This document shows positions 63,237 through 64,000 of a stretch of 64,000 bases of DNA, in pieces. The notes under the pieces were generated by a model that was given only the letters and a program-made list of their open reading frames with translations, ran no database searches and had not been told where the DNA came from. The DNA comes from Planctomycetota bacterium (GTDB lineage Bacteria > Planctomycetota > Phycisphaerae > Sedimentisphaerales > Anaerobacaceae). Where the stretch lies: assembly GCA_019456145.1 (NCBI GenBank), contig VRUL01000006.1, positions 32,138-96,137 on the forward strand. The letters are read 5' to 3'. Position 1 is the first letter of the stretch. Each line of letters begins with the position of its first letter. The translations under genes and the position numbers were made by a program.

Positions 63237-63512
63237 GTGGCACATTCGTTATCAGCAAAGAAAAGGGTGAAACAAAACGCGAAAAGAAGGACAATTAATC
63301 GCGCACGTAAGAGCCAGATTAAGACACAAATCAAACATTTTGATTCAGCTATAAGCAGCGGTGACGTGGAAACAGCGAGCGAGCAATACCGGCTGGTTGT
63401 CCAGAAATTAGACAAGACCGCTGCGACGAGCACGATGCATAAAAGAACCGTCGCACGTCAAAAATCACGCCTTGCAACGAAACTCAACAGCCTTAAAGCG
63501 AAAAAGGATTAG
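63237..63512 (+). CDS. rpsT: Ribosomal protein S20
   Basis: A 91-aa, highly basic protein of the small ribosomal subunit that binds 16S rRNA. It starts at GTG 63237 (TAGGAG 6 bases upstream), a start codon often used for rpsT. MAHSLSAKKRVKQNAKRRTI and the RARKSQIKTQIK stretch are family hallmarks. The stop runs directly into octamer repeats. Confidence 0.95.
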   Translation: MAHSLSAKKRVKQNAKRRTINRARKSQIKTQIKHFDSAISSGDVETASEQYRLVVQKLDKTAATSTMHKRTVARQKSRLATKLNSLKAKKD

Positions 63513-63513
63513 G

Positions 63514-63550
63514 ACGGTTTAACGGTTTAACGGTTGAACGGTTTAACGCG
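63514..63550. repeat. AACGGTTT octamer micro-tandem
   Basis: About four units of ACGGTTTA/ACGGTTGA directly after the rpsT stop. The same array recurs at about 63918-63950 after the next gene. Confidence 0.8.
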
Positions 63551-63562
63551 GAAGGGGAAAAG

Positions 63563-63928
63563 ATGAGCTATCAGGGATTTAGAGAACTCAAAGTCTGGCA
63601 AGAAGCCAAACAATTAGCCGTTCATATTTATAAAATCACAACGAATGAGAAATTCAGCAAGGATTATGGATTGCGAGATCAAGTCCGGAGGGCATCGGTC
63701 TCCATCGCGTCAAATATAGCAGAAGGTTACGAAAAAGAAAGTAATAAAGATTTCGTTAGATATCTGTTAATTGCCAAAGGTTCTCTTAGCGAGTTGAGAA
63801 CTCAACTGGAAATAGCATTAGAGATTGGATATATCAATGACAAAGTCTTCGCGAAAGTTGAAGACAAATGTCAAAAGATTAATGCTATGCTGATAAACCT
63901 AATCAAAGTGAGAAGGGAACGGTTTTAA
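63563..63928 (+). CDS. Four-helix-bundle protein, 23S IVP/S23 type
   Basis: A 121-aa protein of the family first seen in 23S rRNA intervening sequences. FRELKVWQEAKQLAVHIY, GLRDQVRRASVSIASNIAEG and RYLLIAKGSLSELRTQLEIA are the hallmark segments. Here it stands free of any rRNA gene. Its last two codons (CGG TTT) and stop (TAA) lie in an AACGGTTT repeat. The first 40 bases plus the leader are duplicated 398 bp downstream. Function unknown; homologues act as RNA/DNA-binding pentamers, including Avd of diversity-generating retroelements. Confidence 0.88.
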   Translation: MSYQGFRELKVWQEAKQLAVHIYKITTNEKFSKDYGLRDQVRRASVSIASNIAEGYEKESNKDFVRYLLIAKGSLSELRTQLEIALEIGYINDKVFAKVEDKCQKINAMLINLIKVRRERF

Positions 63929-63960
63929 CGGTTGAACGGTTTAACGCGGAAGGGGAAAAG

Positions 63961-64000
63961 ATGAGCTATCAGGGATTTAGAGAACTCAAAGTCTGGCAAG
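63961..64000 (+). CDS. Second IVP-type gene, start only
   Basis: The 40 visible bases (MSYQGFRELKVWQ) and the preceding 40-base leader are identical to those of the gene at 63563, with a 398-bp period. The rest is past the right edge. Confidence 0.8.
   Translation, partial: MSYQGFRELKVWQ

Noticed and set aside
63513..64000. Diversity-generating retroelement
   Set aside because: The IVP fold is shared with Avd, but no reverse transcriptase or template/variable repeat is visible in the window.

Overview
The window looks like a chromosome segment from an anaerobic or sediment-dwelling planctomycete, most likely of the class Phycisphaerae. This rests on recognised protein families, not on rRNA, which is absent. 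The signs are several secreted proteins that open with the same 'GTAFTYQGRLxDANGPADGxYDFEF'-type domain, dockerin-like tails, a beta-helix protein with the usual planctomycete C-cap, Tat-exported oxidoreductases, a HzsA-related dihaem propeller protein, a CRTAC1/TPR pair, and an Rnf complex.

Layout. (1) 1-5.5 kb, minus strand: an Rnf ferredoxin:NAD oxidoreductase operon read apbE - small membrane protein - rnfC - rnfD - rnfG - rnfE - rnfA; rnfB is presumably just beyond the left edge. (2) 5.6-10.5 kb, plus strand: a B12-binding radical SAM protein and a large secreted beta-helix protein. (3) 10.7-17.7 kb, minus strand: an envelope and housekeeping cluster read TPR/BamD-like - LptE - FtsH - DsbD - endonuclease III - LOG. 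(4) 17.9-36.9 kb: secreted and surface proteins. These include an ADP-ribosylglycohydrolase-like lipoprotein, a metalloprotease, a dockerin-bearing protein, a CRTAC1/TPR pair, and four phage-tail-fibre-like paralogues, two of which end in intramolecular-chaperone (S74) domains. The two tail-fibre transcription units start from near-identical consensus promoters. (5) 37.1-39.8 kb: a cassette-like run of four unrelated small membrane proteins, each ending in the same roughly 45-bp DNA element, plus an overlooked 35-codon coupled gene. (6) 40.5-47.9 kb: a Tat aldo/keto reductase, a HzsA-like protein, a DUF1028 protein, an M28 peptidase and a DGC zinc protein. (7) 48.5-59.8 kb, an accessory region rich in repeats: an AT-rich CTAG-type restriction-modification pair whose methylase carries an extra nuclease-fold domain, an M48 protease that ends inside a 321-bp tandem repeat, a Gfo/Idh/MocA protein with an 18-bp minisatellite inside its Rossmann fold, a cold-shock protein, a gene remnant, and an HNH-AP2 protein. 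(8) 59.8-64 kb: glyA, a TPR protein, rpsT, and a tandem pair of IVP-type four-helix-bundle genes running off the right edge.

A recurring theme is that the 3' ends of several genes (M48, the 37-39 kb cluster, DUF1028, IVP) lie inside dispersed or tandem repeats, so repeat DNA supplies their last codons and stop. No tRNA, rRNA, CRISPR array, transposase, integrase or phage structural gene was recognised.
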